A model generated the notes under the pieces. The model was not told where the DNA came from. It saw only the letters and a program-made list of their open reading frames with translations, and did not search any database. The translations under genes were made by a program, and so were the position numbers. From assembly GCF_037975235.1 (NCBI RefSeq), contig NZ_CP150241.1:1984001-2048000 (forward strand): DNA of 64,000 nucleotides. The letters are read 5' to 3'. This DNA is from Paenibacillus sp. FSL R5-0341 (GTDB taxonomy: Bacteria > Bacillota > Bacilli > Paenibacillales > Paenibacillaceae). Every line of letters begins with the position of its first letter. The stretch's first letter is position 1. Shown piece after piece: positions 45,396 through 54,775 of the stretch.

Positions 45396-46502
45396 TCATC
45401 GTTTGGACTGACGGGCAAGATAAGCGCTGTAGTGAAATATACGTTCCAGTGACCGCCGCCTGATCTGTGGTTCATCGAACTTCATGGGCTTCGCATTGGC
45501 TTCGAAGAACCAGATTTCCCCCAGATCATCAATGCCCAGGTCCATGGACATCTCTCCGAGCGTGTAACCTGACCCTCGTTCTACCTGTCTTGCGATCATC
45601 AATGAAGTGGATTTCACACGTTTCATCAGGGTAGTTGTCATTTCTTCGCCGAAAAGTTCGGTCAACAGCTTCTCGGGATCCTCCACACTTCCTCCGCGCG
45701 GCACATGAGTGGTAATGCTGCGGGAGCCAGCAAGTCTCGCACCTACACCGGTTACGCTCCATTGACCCTTGCTGTTCTTTTGTACAAGAACACGCAAATC
45801 GAAGGGACGTTTACGAGAGGAAGCCAGTTCAATGCCTTGTTGCATGATGTAGGGCGTAAGCCCGGTTTCTTTGCGAATTCGTGCCCATAACTTGGCGAGT
45901 GTAGCCGTCTTATAGGTCGTGCTTTTCCGTGTGGTCTGTATTTTAAGCCGATAGGGAAGGCGCTCTTTTTCCTGGAATTTCAGCATCATGATTCCTTTGC
46001 CAGCTTTGCCACTCTCGGGCTTGAGGTACAGATAGGGATGTGTCCGCAGAACGGCACCGAGAGAAGAAGCGCTGCGCATCCGCCGAGTATGGGGAATCAG
46101 TTGCTGAGTCGATTTGGATTTCTTGAGCCATTCGAACAGGTTCCATTTATTGAAGAAGAATGGGTTATACAGTTCGATTCCCGATTGCATGCATTCGTCA
46201 ATTTTGCGCTGAACGGAAGGTTTTCCTTCATCTTCCCGGTTGGGAATACGATTGTACAGCACATGGGGAAGGGGGAAAGGCTGTGAAACCCACTTTCCAC
46301 TCCCCTTGTTGTACGTATATCCTTTCACGGTGGGACCACTCACGTTCAGATCCCGCACAGTCACAATGTACACCACATATCCCATGCTCTCGCCTGTCTG
46401 CAGAATATCCTGAAAATTTTGATGATTCCCCCTGAACATCCGCTGATTATCATGCATGGTCAAAACAGCAATGACAGGTTTGAAATCATCATGAAGGCTC
46501 AT
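45396..46502 (-). CDS. YheC/YheD-like ATP-grasp protein, paralogue 2
   Basis: 368 aa from the ATG at 46502, with AAGGAAGG 6 nt upstream; the open frame continues to 46643 but that part overlaps the neighbour. The stop codon of paralogue 3 overlaps this ATG as TGATG, so translation is coupled. ATP-grasp features are NPFFFNKWNLFEWLKK, PYLYLKPESGKAGKGIMML, IMQQGIELASSRKRPFDLRVLVQKN, TTHVPRGGSVED, and MSMDLGIDDLGEIWFFEANAKPMKF. Catalytic residues appear intact. It is of the short type. Confidence 0.85.
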   Translation of the reverse strand: MSLHDDFKPVIAVLTMHDNQRMFRGNHQNFQDILQTGESMGYVVYIVTVRDLNVSGPTVKGYTYNKGSGKWVSQPFPLPHVLYNRIPNREDEGKPSVQRKIDECMQSGIELYNPFFFNKWNLFEWLKKSKSTQQLIPHTRRMRSASSLGAVLRTHPYLYLKPESGKAGKGIMMLKFQEKERLPYRLKIQTTRKSTTYKTATLAKLWARIRKETGLTPYIMQQGIELASSRKRPFDLRVLVQKNSKGQWSVTGVGARLAGSRSITTHVPRGGSVEDPEKLLTELFGEEMTTTLMKRVKSTSLMIARQVERGSGYTLGEMSMDLGIDDLGEIWFFEANAKPMKFDEPQIRRRSLERIFHYSAYLARQSKR

Positions 46503-47875
46503 CAAATGCCTTCCTTCTTCCGGAACTTGCTCAAATACAGGCAGTGTTCCAAAATGTGCTCCACCGACGATTTTCCCTCCACCCGGAGTGAAGGGTGACG
46601 GAAAATGGAGCGCCCGGGTTTGGCGTTCGCTTCGAACATCCATACATGTTCCTCCTGATCAATGCCCAGATCAAAGCCAATCTCACCAATCAGATGCTGG
46701 TGCTGGGTTTCAATCGCCTGGGCCAGTGTAATAGCGACGGATTTGGCCTGCTGAAGAACTTCTCCCGAACGGTCGCCGAAGTTGCGACTGAGAGCTTGCT
46801 CAGGGGTCATTAGGGAGCCACCATTTTTGATGTGTGTTGTGACGCTGCCACGTCCTGCCTTTTTGGCGCCAATTCCGACAACAACCCATTGATTGTTACC
46901 ATTTTTGTGCATGTGAAAACGAAAATCAATCGGACATTCATCAATCTCAATCAGTCGTATTCCCTGTTGAACGACATATCCGCGAAGTTGTTTGCCGTGT
47001 CTTCCCTGAAGCATGCGCATCAGACTGTTGAAGGACCCGAAGCGCAGGAGAGCATTACCACCTTTTTTGCGATAACGCGCGAAATATCCACGTTTTGGCG
47101 AGTAGGTCAGGCGATAGATCCCATTCCCCAGACTTCCGGCAGTAGGCTTATAGTAGACAAACTGATGGCGTTCCAGCATTTCTTTCATCTGTTCCACAGA
47201 CGGATTGGTAATCGATTCAGGGATATACCGTCCTGCTGTCGGTTCATTTTCCAGCAATGTATAGATATCCGATTTGTTGAAGAAGCTCCAGTTGAAGAAT
47301 GGAATTTTCCGGCGAATAAATCGCTCCCGCAGTTGGTTAATCGCTGGTGAGAAGTCTGAACGGCGGCTCGGCAACCGGTTGTAAACGACATCGGGCAGGG
47401 GTACCGTTCTGCGGGTGAAGCTTCCGTTATCATTCAGAAAAAAACCGGATACCGTCTCGTTCTGCCAATTGATATCCCGGGGAGTAAAGGCATAAATATA
47501 GGATTTCCGGCTGCCTTCCCGGAGTAACTGTTTGATGAACCCTGTACGGGAACCGAATGGATTCGTGCTTGTCGAAGGCCCATCGGAGAGTACGCCGATC
47601 AGTGGACCTAACTGGACTTCATCATTTTGCAAGTTCCGGAGATAAATACTGCCCCGTTTGGGAACGTTCATCAGATTACGGATGCCTGAGGCGAGATAGA
47701 GATGTTTACCTGCTTTTTTGATTGGTTTGATCGTCGCAGGTACCCGGTCACGCCCGAAGCGAAGGTTCACCGTTTTTTTGCCGGACAGGTTGAGGCTCTT
47801 CATTAAAGCGTTGGATACATAAACCACTTTATCCGGTTGCTTGGTGAAATGCAGATTGCAAAAGGTCAAACTCAT
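46502..47875 (-). CDS. YheD-like ATP-grasp protein, paralogue 3
   Basis: 457 aa, ATG after AGGATAGGAGGATAAATC. It has an extra N-terminal domain of about 95 residues (strand-rich, NLHFTKQPDKVVYVSNAL) before the GPLIGVLSDGPSTS segment and the ATP-grasp domain. Grasp features are FVYYKPTAGSLGNGIYRLTY, VVQQGIRLIEIDECPIDFRFHMHKN, VTTHIKNGGSLMTP and IGEIGFDLGIDQEEHVWMFEANAKPGRSIF. This is the long YheD-like architecture, shared with paralogue 5. The last base of its stop codon is the first base of the next ATG. Confidence 0.85.
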   Translation of the reverse strand: MSLTFCNLHFTKQPDKVVYVSNALMKSLNLSGKKTVNLRFGRDRVPATIKPIKKAGKHLYLASGIRNLMNVPKRGSIYLRNLQNDEVQLGPLIGVLSDGPSTSTNPFGSRTGFIKQLLREGSRKSYIYAFTPRDINWQNETVSGFFLNDNGSFTRRTVPLPDVVYNRLPSRRSDFSPAINQLRERFIRRKIPFFNWSFFNKSDIYTLLENEPTAGRYIPESITNPSVEQMKEMLERHQFVYYKPTAGSLGNGIYRLTYSPKRGYFARYRKKGGNALLRFGSFNSLMRMLQGRHGKQLRGYVVQQGIRLIEIDECPIDFRFHMHKNGNNQWVVVGIGAKKAGRGSVTTHIKNGGSLMTPEQALSRNFGDRSGEVLQQAKSVAITLAQAIETQHQHLIGEIGFDLGIDQEEHVWMFEANAKPGRSIFRHPSLRVEGKSSVEHILEHCLYLSKFRKKEGI

Positions 47876-47935
47876 GATTTATCCTCCTATCCTGAAAAGA
47901 TCCTTGTGCTCCATGGCAAGCGGGCGCTGCGGGCC

Positions 47936-49126
47936 TCAGCCGCCGTGAATCGGGATGGGTTTCAGGCCAGCTTTGCTGGATGTATTCGGCATTTTCATTG
48001 GACGAATGATGTCCGTGAGAACATGTTGTTGCAACAGATAACGGGCATAGGCAAGCGGCCGGGTATAAGTCAGGGCATGCATGCGTCGGTCGCCCGCTTC
48101 TGCGAATGAGGTGCGGCCTGGTTTGGAATTGACTTCAATTAGCCAGAGTTGACCATCGGCATCTGCTCCAAAATCAAGCCCCAATTCGGCTAGCCTGCCG
48201 AAACGACTCTCCAGCAGGGTGGGGATAAGAGCGGCAGTCTGCCGGATGCTCTTCAGCAGAGCTTCCGTGCGGACCGTTCCATATCGCTGGAGCAGATATG
48301 CATGGGCGGGATATGCTCTACCGCCTCCGTGAAGATTCGACGTGAGCGAGCCCACGGGTCCTTCTCGCACCATGCATCCTGTCAGCGTCCAGCGACCTTG
48401 CCCGTTCTTTTGCATTAGAGCCCGTATGTCGAACGCTCTTCCTTGATAGCTGAGCTCCAGATAGGGCTGCACGATCATCTTGCGCTCAGCCTGAAGTGTT
48501 GCCAGCCAGGAAGATACGGCCTGAGTGTGATCGAAGGTGATACAAAATTTTTCATTATCCGCGTTACGACCCTCCACGATCCATGTGGCTGGAGTCGCTC
48601 CCCGAGACAGGCGAAAGGTATTCTTGCCATGGGTACCTGATACCGGTTTGAAGAACAGTCCCATGGGCCAACGTTCCAGCCATGTTTCCCAGGGGATATG
48701 CAACCCGATCCGAGTTGTCGGTGCAAGTTTTGCCCGCAATTCAGGATTTCGGGACAGCACACGGTGCACTTCCCATTTTCCTGGTAGGGAAGCAGACCAA
48801 TAACGGTGCTGATCTGTGCCATTGGTGGATATCCGTTCCTTGAGCTGCTGTCTAACGTTTCTGGGTAGGGGCCGAAGACAACGGTCCATAATGAGGTCGA
48901 CTGTAGGAATAAGGATCTTCTCCCACGTCCCTTGATGATAGGCATATCCCCATTGAAGAGGGGAATGGGCTGCATCAACCGATATTGGGATCACAATAAC
49001 CTGAAGGGCATATCGCACACTCCCCAGACTGAGACGACGGCAGAAAAGTTCATCCGTGAAGGGAGGTGAGCCTTCGGTCGCACGTACCAGAATGGCCAGT
49101 GTTTTTGTCTGAGCTGATGGAAACAT
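47936..49126 (-). CDS. YheC/YheD-like ATP-grasp protein, paralogue 4
   Basis: 396 aa from the ATG at 49126, which follows GAGGAGAGGTG. A TTG at 49180 overlapping the end of paralogue 5 lacks a site. Short type. Grasp features are GLFFKPVSGTHGKNTFRLSRG, MIVQPYLELSYQGRAFDIRALMQKN, VGSLTSNLHGGGRAYPA and LAELGLDFGADADGQLWLIEVNSKPGRTSF. Its base composition is more GC-rich than that of its neighbours, and identity to them by eye is low, so it diverged early or was acquired. Confidence 0.8.
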   Translation of the reverse strand: MFPSAQTKTLAILVRATEGSPPFTDELFCRRLSLGSVRYALQVIVIPISVDAAHSPLQWGYAYHQGTWEKILIPTVDLIMDRCLRPLPRNVRQQLKERISTNGTDQHRYWSASLPGKWEVHRVLSRNPELRAKLAPTTRIGLHIPWETWLERWPMGLFFKPVSGTHGKNTFRLSRGATPATWIVEGRNADNEKFCITFDHTQAVSSWLATLQAERKMIVQPYLELSYQGRAFDIRALMQKNGQGRWTLTGCMVREGPVGSLTSNLHGGGRAYPAHAYLLQRYGTVRTEALLKSIRQTAALIPTLLESRFGRLAELGLDFGADADGQLWLIEVNSKPGRTSFAEAGDRRMHALTYTRPLAYARYLLQQHVLTDIIRPMKMPNTSSKAGLKPIPIHGG

Positions 49127-49176
49127 TACGCTGCACCTCTCCTCTATCAGATTTGTGTCCAATAGGGAATCACTTT

Positions 49177-50544
49177 TCAAAACCCGGCCAGGTACGTGGA
49201 GTATTCCAGCATGGCTTTGACCGAAGGACGGATCTTGCTCTCACTCAGTGGTGTATTGTCGTTCTTGGATGGTTTCGAGTTGACTTCGAGCAGCCATACA
49301 CGTCCAGTGGAGTCTAGGGCCAGATCAATACCAAGTTCGCCAAAGTGAGCAGGGATGGCACTCTCGATCCCTTTGGCGATATCCAGTGCTGCCGTGTGCA
49401 ATCCTGCATATGCGGAAGCTTTGGCTGATCCGGACAATTGTGTTTTGGCAACGGCTTCCTTCACGGTGCTGAGACTTCCACCCCGTGCCAGATTCGATAC
49501 GTAGTGACTTCCGCCGGCAATCCGGGCTACGATGGAGGTTACGCTCCATTTTCCGGTACGATTTTTTTGCACGAGCGCACGGAAATCCACGGGTCTGCCA
49601 CTGTGATCAATGAGAGTCAGCCCTTGTTGGATCTGGTAACGCGTTGTTTTCATTTTCCCAGACATACTGGCATACAGTTTATCCAGAGAAGCATACGTTT
49701 GTTTCCGGGTACCCCCGACACCAGTCGCCAAAGTCAGGAAACTTCCGTCCGTCTGACGTGAGACCCGGATGATGCCTTTGCCTAATGAACCGCGAACTGG
49801 CTTCAAAAATACAACCGGATGTCGGTTACACATTGTCTTGAGCATGGAGGAAGTCTTGAGCAAATAGGACTCGGGAAGAACTCGTTTAAGCGTTGAAATG
49901 GACTTGAGTGCGTCAAATACTTCGTTTTTGTCCAGAAACTTTTCATTGAAGGTTTGCGTGCCGTAGAGCGATTTTACTTCTTTCATAAAATGCTGTACGC
50001 TAGGTTTGTTCTCAAGCTTGCGGGACGTTAGCCGGTTATTGACGACGTCTGCTACAGGCAGAACAGTCTTTTTCCAGCCGTCATCATACACCCAGCCTTT
50101 CATATAACCCGTTACCGCTCCAATATCCTCCGGTGTGAAAAAGGATACATAGGCGCCCTGCTTACGGCAGGCGTTCACCAGTTCTTGACAGAACATCGTG
50201 ATGGAGCCAAAGGGCCGATCGGGCTGATCGGGATAATCTTGGCTAACCAGTACACTGATGTAGGGTCCAAGGCGAAGCGTACGGCTGGCTGAACGATAGG
50301 ATACCCTCAGGACCGAACGCGGAACAAGACCGGTCTTGCTGGCAACCGTCTGATTGATGCGCAGTCCGTCATACCTTGGTACCGGAATGACAGTGACTTC
50401 TCGGCGGAAAGAGCCAAATTGCAGCTGAAGCGGCCTTCCTGAAGGGATTTTAAGTGCCTTGAGCACCCCTTCGCCCAGCATGATGACGTCGTCCTGCAGG
50501 ATGCCCGAGCCGGTAACCTGAATCGTTACTTTTTTAGTGGACAT
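49177..50544 (-). CDS. YheD-like ATP-grasp protein, paralogue 5
   Basis: 455 aa from the ATG at 50544, with AAGGAG 8 nt upstream; the open frame to 50634 is not used. It has the long type with an N-terminal domain of about 100 residues (VTIQVTGSGILQDDVIMLGEG). Grasp features are PVVFLKPVRGSLGKGIIRVSR, IQQGLTLIDHSGRPVDFRALVQKN, HYVSNLARGGSLS and HFGELGIDLALDSTGRVWLLEVNSKPSKND. It is the first gene of the minus-strand series. It is divergent from yheA, the same neighbourhood as in B. subtilis. Confidence 0.85.
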   Translation of the reverse strand: MSTKKVTIQVTGSGILQDDVIMLGEGVLKALKIPSGRPLQLQFGSFRREVTVIPVPRYDGLRINQTVASKTGLVPRSVLRVSYRSASRTLRLGPYISVLVSQDYPDQPDRPFGSITMFCQELVNACRKQGAYVSFFTPEDIGAVTGYMKGWVYDDGWKKTVLPVADVVNNRLTSRKLENKPSVQHFMKEVKSLYGTQTFNEKFLDKNEVFDALKSISTLKRVLPESYLLKTSSMLKTMCNRHPVVFLKPVRGSLGKGIIRVSRQTDGSFLTLATGVGGTRKQTYASLDKLYASMSGKMKTTRYQIQQGLTLIDHSGRPVDFRALVQKNRTGKWSVTSIVARIAGGSHYVSNLARGGSLSTVKEAVAKTQLSGSAKASAYAGLHTAALDIAKGIESAIPAHFGELGIDLALDSTGRVWLLEVNSKPSKNDNTPLSESKIRPSVKAMLEYSTYLAGF

Positions 50545-50718
50545 CACGGATCTCCTTCCGGGCGGCAACTTGATGTCTGATCTCGAAGTTGAACGGCATC
50601 TGAACATGGCATGTGCTTCATCATATGAGGACATATAACCCTTGGTGATTGACCCATATGGATTAAATGCATTTCATTAGGGGTACGTTATCGAAGGCTT
50701 GTTTCAGATCGCCCTTGT

Positions 50719-50747
50719 TTGACAGGAGAGAAAAGCGTGTATTAACA
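50719..50747 (+). promoter_or_regulatory. Promoter of yheA
   Basis: TTGACA at 50719-50724, a 17-nt spacer and TTAACA as a -10 (weak; TATTAA overlaps at 15 nt). It lies about 35-60 nt before the yheA start. Confidence 0.5.
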
Positions 50748-50780
50748 CGGATGAACAAACCAATCTGAGGAGGAATAATA

Positions 50781-51128
50781 GTGAACATTTATGACAAAGC
50801 CAATGATTTGGCCAAAGCACTGAGAGAAAGCAGCGAGGTGGAAGAGATTACTTCCGCGATGAAGCTGATTGAAGCTGATCCGGATGCAAAAGCAATGCTG
50901 GATAACTTCCGTGATCAACAAATGGAATTGCAACAACGCATGATGAGCGGGGATATGCCAGCTCCGGATGAGATGGAGAAAATGGAGAAATTGTTTGAAG
51001 TACTGAGCTTGAACCTGAACATCCGTCGTTTGTTTGATGCGGAGCGTCGCCTCAGTGTCATCATTGAAGACGTGAACAAAATTATTGCAGACAGCCTGGG
51101 TCATCTGTACGGTGGCGCTGAAGCGTAA
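50781..51128 (+). CDS. yheA: YheA/YlbF-family protein
   Basis: 115 aa, ATG after GAGGAGGAATAATAGTG. The helical sequence (IYDKANDLAKALRESSEVEEI, LIEADPDAKAMLDNFRDQQMELQQRMMSG) is of the YheA/YmcA/YlbF group. YmcA and YlbF are known parts of a complex that affects RNase Y and developmental switches in B. subtilis; YheA itself is less known. No membrane segment. The yhe neighbourhood supports the name. Confidence 0.85.
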   Translation: MNIYDKANDLAKALRESSEVEEITSAMKLIEADPDAKAMLDNFRDQQMELQQRMMSGDMPAPDEMEKMEKLFEVLSLNLNIRRLFDAERRLSVIIEDVNKIIADSLGHLYGGAEA

Positions 51129-51227
51129 ATGCTTGTCTTGTTTTTTTACCTAAACCTTTCATATTAGCTCCTTATCGTTCATAGACTAGACATATAGAGT
51201 CGATCAAGAACGAAGGAGCTGTGAAGG

Positions 51228-51512
51228 GTGAAGAGGTTGAAAAAAGCAAAACATGTGATCTATCTGCTTATCGCGTTGTCGATGCTGGTCATTGCACTGC
51301 CGCGGATTTCCTTTGCTGGAGGAATGGACTGGGTTAATATTTTTGGCATCGTATGGGTGCTGTTCTCTTTATTAATCGTTGGTGCACATCTGCATTTTAT
51401 TCTCGGTGTGGATGAAGAGAAGAAACGTGCACTGGAAGCCGTTCGCCGGGCGAAGCTGCGGCAGTGGGAGATGAAACTGCTGGACAAGCAAGAGCGGAGC
51501 AAGTCTGTATAA
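51228..51512 (+). CDS. Small membrane protein
   Basis: 94 aa with a GTG start 9 nt after GAAGGAG. It is basic at the N-terminus and has two hydrophobic segments (about 11-31, IYLLIALSMLVIALPRI, and 37-60, IFGIVWVLFSLLIVGAHLHFI), then a charged helical C-terminus (EEKKRALEAVRRAKLRQWEMK). I recognise no family. It is predicted to sit in the membrane with both ends in the cytoplasm. A strong terminator follows. Confidence 0.6.
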   Translation: MKRLKKAKHVIYLLIALSMLVIALPRISFAGGMDWVNIFGIVWVLFSLLIVGAHLHFILGVDEEKKRALEAVRRAKLRQWEMKLLDKQERSKSV

Positions 51513-51572
51513 GGAATAGCATTACATTCAGTATGCCAGGGCAGGGCCGACAGATTCGGTTCTGTCTCTGGA

Positions 51573-51618
51573 AAAAAGACCGGATTCCCCTTCATATCAG
51601 GGGGTCCGGTCTTTTGTG
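51573..51618 (+). terminator. Terminator
   Basis: AAAAGACCGGATTCCCC pairs with GGGGGTCCGGTCTTTT with one small bulge and a T-run at the end. Confidence 0.85.
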
Positions 51619-51714
51619 TACATATAAGATTAGAGATCAATCGGATGATTGAATTCAAGCGGTGGATTTCCCTATGAGAATGGGGCAGGAGATGGGGTTA
51701 TTTTCCTAAGGGCG

Positions 51715-51723
51715 TGTTATAAT
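51715..51723 (+). promoter_or_regulatory. Extended -10 promoter of ytoI
   Basis: TGTTATAAT is a perfect TATAAT with a TGx extension, 42 nt before the ytoI start. The -35 region is poor. Confidence 0.6.
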
Positions 51724-51764
51724 AGATACAGTATAGTACAGATGCATCTTCGGGGGTGGTACAG

Positions 51765-53099
51765 ATGGACGGACAAGAAGAGAACGTAACGAAGCATGAA
51801 CAGTTACTTCAACATATTGAACAACTGAAGGTTGGCAGTAAAATATCGGTACGTGGACTTGCGCGGGAGCTGGGCGTAAGTGAAGGGACAGCTTATCGTG
51901 CGGTGAAAGAGGCCGAGAACTTCGGGCTGGTCGTGACCAAGGAACGAATTGGGACCGTGCGGATTGAGAAGAGACCTCGGGGCATGTCGGAGCAGTTGAC
52001 CTTTGCGGATGTTGTGACCATTGTGGAGGGCCATGTGTTGGGCGGAAACGAGGGCCTCGCCAAACCGCTGCACAAGTATGTGATCGGTGCGATGAAAGAA
52101 CAGGCGATGGCCCGTTATATTGACGCTGGGAGTTTGCTGATTGTAGGTAACCGGGAGGATGCTCATTCTCTTGCCCTCGAACAGGGAGCGGGCGTGTTGA
52201 TTACAGGTGGTTTCGGGACAAGCCGTGAAGTAAGAATTATGGCTGACGAGCTTGGGCTACCGATTATTTCATCCAGACATGATACATTCACGGTGGCTTC
52301 AATGATTAACCGTGCGATCTTCGACCGGCTGATTAAGAAAAAAATTATGCTTGTTGAGGATATCATCGGTCAGAAACCTCGCTTGCAGGTGCTGAAGGTG
52401 ACCAGTTCAGCCGCAGATTTTCATATGCTGGTTTCGGAAACGGGAGAACACCGCTTCCCGGTGGTGGATGAATGGAACCGGGTCATCGGCATTGTGAGTC
52501 TGAAGGATGTCAGTGAGCTTACGGCAGATCAGAGTATTGAGAAATGCGTGATACGCCGCCCGATTACGGCCTCACTGCAGACTTCTCTCGCTTCAGCTGC
52601 CCAGATCATGACCTGGGAAGGCATCGACTTTCTGCCGATCGTGGATCGGAACCGCAAACTGATTGCGTCCGTCACACGCAAGGAAGTGCTTCAGGCCATG
52701 CGGGATGCCCAGAAGCAGCCCCAACTGGGAGAGACGTTTGATCATCTGATCTGGAATGGGTTTGCCGAGGAGCGCGGAGAACAGAATGAACTGTTATTTC
52801 ACGGATTCATCATTCCCCAGATGGCAACCGACCTGGGGACGATCTCGGAAGGTGTTCTGTTGAATGTGATGACTCAGGCCGGCAGGCGGGCAGCTTGGGA
52901 TGTAACAGGGAACGACCATGTGGTGGATAATGTGACGACTTATTTTGTAAGGCCCGTACAGATTGAAGATCAGATTCTGGTTCGACCGGTTATTCTGGAA
53001 ACGAGCCGTCGTACATGCAAGATGGACATTGTAGTTACTCGTGAAGGCAGTGTGGTATGTAAAGCGGTGATGACATTACAATCCATTGATCATGCCTAA
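51765..53099 (+). CDS. ytoI: YtoI-like regulator: HTH, DRTGG, CBS pair, hotdog
   Basis: 444 aa with ATG 51765 (GGGGG 8 nt upstream), preferred over an in-frame GTG at 51756. Domains in order are an N-terminal winged HTH (KISVRGLARELGVSEGTAYRAVKEAE), a DRTGG domain (about 70-175), two CBS motifs (about 195-310, FPVVDEWNRVIGIVSLKDV and FLPIVDRNRKLIASVTRKEV) and a C-terminal hotdog-type domain (about 325-440, MTQAGRRAAWDVTGND). This fits the ytoI product of B. subtilis, a probable DNA-binding protein that responds to a nucleotide or metabolite. The ligand is unknown. Confidence 0.85.
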   Translation: MDGQEENVTKHEQLLQHIEQLKVGSKISVRGLARELGVSEGTAYRAVKEAENFGLVVTKERIGTVRIEKRPRGMSEQLTFADVVTIVEGHVLGGNEGLAKPLHKYVIGAMKEQAMARYIDAGSLLIVGNREDAHSLALEQGAGVLITGGFGTSREVRIMADELGLPIISSRHDTFTVASMINRAIFDRLIKKKIMLVEDIIGQKPRLQVLKVTSSAADFHMLVSETGEHRFPVVDEWNRVIGIVSLKDVSELTADQSIEKCVIRRPITASLQTSLASAAQIMTWEGIDFLPIVDRNRKLIASVTRKEVLQAMRDAQKQPQLGETFDHLIWNGFAEERGEQNELLFHGFIIPQMATDLGTISEGVLLNVMTQAGRRAAWDVTGNDHVVDNVTTYFVRPVQIEDQILVRPVILETSRRTCKMDIVVTREGSVVCKAVMTLQSIDHA

Positions 53100-53125
53100 T
53101 TGGGCGAATGATTCCAGGCATAGAC

Positions 53126-53220
53126 AAAGAGAGTACTCCCTGATCGAGAAGCAATGCTGAGTTCCGTTGAAATCGCGGTTCAGGCAACGCTCGATGTAGG
53201 GCAGTACTCTCTTTTTTGCA
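53126..53220. terminator. Long hairpin terminator after ytoI
   Basis: AGAGAGTACT pairs with AGTACTCTCT and the stem continues inside as CCCTGATCGAG/CTCGATGTAGGG. It ends in TTTTTTG. It also serves as the boundary to the converging ytpI gene. Confidence 0.8.
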
Positions 53221-53245
53221 GACCAAACGATAACACTTCAAGATA

Positions 53246-53587
53246 TCATGCAGATTGTCCAGAGGTTTTACCTGATCCATTACTGGACCGTTGTTGAAGC
53301 CTGGCATAGTAACTGCGGTTACGTATTCCGGCGAATACATTGTATGCACCCATAATCAGAAATAGCGCTTCCACAACCACAGATAAGGTGGAACCCGTGA
53401 AGACAAACATGAGGATTAGCGCAAGCACGATGAGCATGCTACCCATCCAGATATTCGTCCAAGAGCGGTAAAGACCAGCGCTGGCAGCATCCGAGGTTCT
53501 GCGTGAACGAATGCTGTTCAGAGCTGCAAAGACCATGACAACGGCAAAGATAGCGATCAGAGCATATTTGAGTACATCGATGAACAC
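53246..53587 (-). CDS. ytpI: YtpI-like membrane protein
   Basis: 113 aa from a GTG at 53587 with AAAAGGAG upstream. The open frame to 53704 contains upstream non-coding and overlaps the ytrI end. Three hydrophobic segments (about 8-25, 45-65, 70-88) make it a multi-pass membrane protein, and the tail is Arg/Ser-rich. In B. subtilis ytpI is next to ytoI. Here it converges on it. No catalytic motif is seen. Function unknown. Confidence 0.7.
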   Translation of the reverse strand: MFIDVLKYALIAIFAVVMVFAALNSIRSRRTSDAASAGLYRSWTNIWMGSMLIVLALILMFVFTGSTLSVVVEALFLIMGAYNVFAGIRNRSYYARLQQRSSNGSGKTSGQSA

Positions 53588-53670
53588 AAAGACGCAGCTC
53601 CTTTTCTGGAAAGCATTTACTGCCCTTATTGTACCATGCAGAGATGAAGACAAGGGCAGTTTTTTTGCTA

Positions 53671-54159
53671 TTACGCAGGAACATGCATGCGAATCTGTAC
53701 CCAAACTTGCAGTACGCCTTCCATAACCAGCATGGTCTTGACCTGAACGGTGTACTCCTTCTCCCTGACAGAATACACTTTCTGATTCAGCATAATTCGC
53801 GTCATTTTACTGTACTCGTCGATGTTAAATACATCTCTGCCCCGCAGCACCTCAAGTTCGTCCCCGAGCTTCTGTAACATTACTTTCAGAGAAGCTTCGT
53901 CCGGACCTTTATCAGATTCTTCTGCGCGCACCTTGATTTCCTTGATAACGGTTTGGCGTTTACTGTATTTTTTCAGCGTTTTGATATCCTCCTCATTCTG
54001 ATGCAGCTGAAGCTGCAGCTCCTGATTGTTCAGCCACAACGCATTGTAACTCAGGTGAAATACACCATTGTAGACGACACATCCAGCGATCATTCCAAGA
54101 ACAAATACAGCGGTCATTCGCATCAGCGGGCGGTAACGGGAGAATGGCGGAATCCTCAT
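53671..54159 (-). CDS. ytrI: Sporulation membrane protein YtrI
   Basis: 162 aa with ATG after AGACAGGAACAGCGTTC. One N-terminal membrane helix (about 14-33, MTAVFVLGMIAGCVVYNGVF), then a coiled-coil-rich extracytoplasmic part (LNNQELQLQLHQNEEDIKTLKK). A beta-rich end (YTVQVKTMLVMEGVLQVWVQI) completes it. In B. subtilis ytrI and ytrH are sporulation genes in an operon next to dnaE. The neighbour ytrH precedes it by 21 nt. Direct function is not known. Confidence 0.8.
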   Translation of the reverse strand: MRIPPFSRYRPLMRMTAVFVLGMIAGCVVYNGVFHLSYNALWLNNQELQLQLHQNEEDIKTLKKYSKRQTVIKEIKVRAEESDKGPDEASLKVMLQKLGDELEVLRGRDVFNIDEYSKMTRIMLNQKVYSVREKEYTVQVKTMLVMEGVLQVWVQIRMHVPA

Positions 54160-54180
54160 GAACGCTGTTCCTGTCTCATA

Positions 54181-54510
54181 TTAGCTCCGGCCTCCGCCGC
54201 ACACCCATTTCACGAGTTCCGTTCCCATATGCGCGCCCATAAAAGCAGAGATCAGATACAGGATTTGTTTGACCGCCGGAGACAGGTTGCCATCCAGGAA
54301 ATTGCTCTCGATGACACGCATGGGATCGATGGTTCCACCGACAGCAGCTGCGAGTGCCCATATCTTTATTTTTCCGGAAATATCGAGCATCGTCTGTGTC
54401 GGAGGCTGAAGCGAGATCACCGCTCCAATACCTCCGATCATCGCGCCGCCCAGCACGATCCCAAACGCAATAAAGAAATCAAGAATGGCTTTGGACAAAA
54501 ATGTGCTCAT
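54181..54510 (-). CDS. ytrH: Sporulation protein YtrH
   Basis: 109 aa from ATG 54510, with AAAGGGGTG upstream. It is a small hydrophobic protein with Gly-rich membrane segments (FIAFGIVLGGAMIGGIGAVISL and KIWALAAAVGGTIDP, plus LYLISAFMGAHMG). It is typical of YtrH-family sporulation proteins, which are made in the mother cell and needed for full spores in B. subtilis. It heads the ytrH-ytrI pair and is divergent from dnaE. Confidence 0.85.
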   Translation of the reverse strand: MSTFLSKAILDFFIAFGIVLGGAMIGGIGAVISLQPPTQTMLDISGKIKIWALAAAVGGTIDPMRVIESNFLDGNLSPAVKQILYLISAFMGAHMGTELVKWVCGGGRS

Positions 54511-54775
54511 TGGCAACACCCCTTTCAGACCCAGCAGCACACCTCCTGTCTTTGGTCTGTCACAGGGGGAGCGGCTTGTACTTCTATTGTATGGGCGTGC
54601 CCCCGAACGTTATGATAAAATAGAATAATAAAGTCTCCTTTTAAGAGGTTGTCACGAATTTTAATAGGTGATTCCATTTTTTTATTTATTTAATTCATAT
54701 ATATGAGAAAGATAGGGCAGCAGATGGATCAGAAGATCGATGCTGTGACTATCTGCGGCGAAAGGAAGAAAAAAC

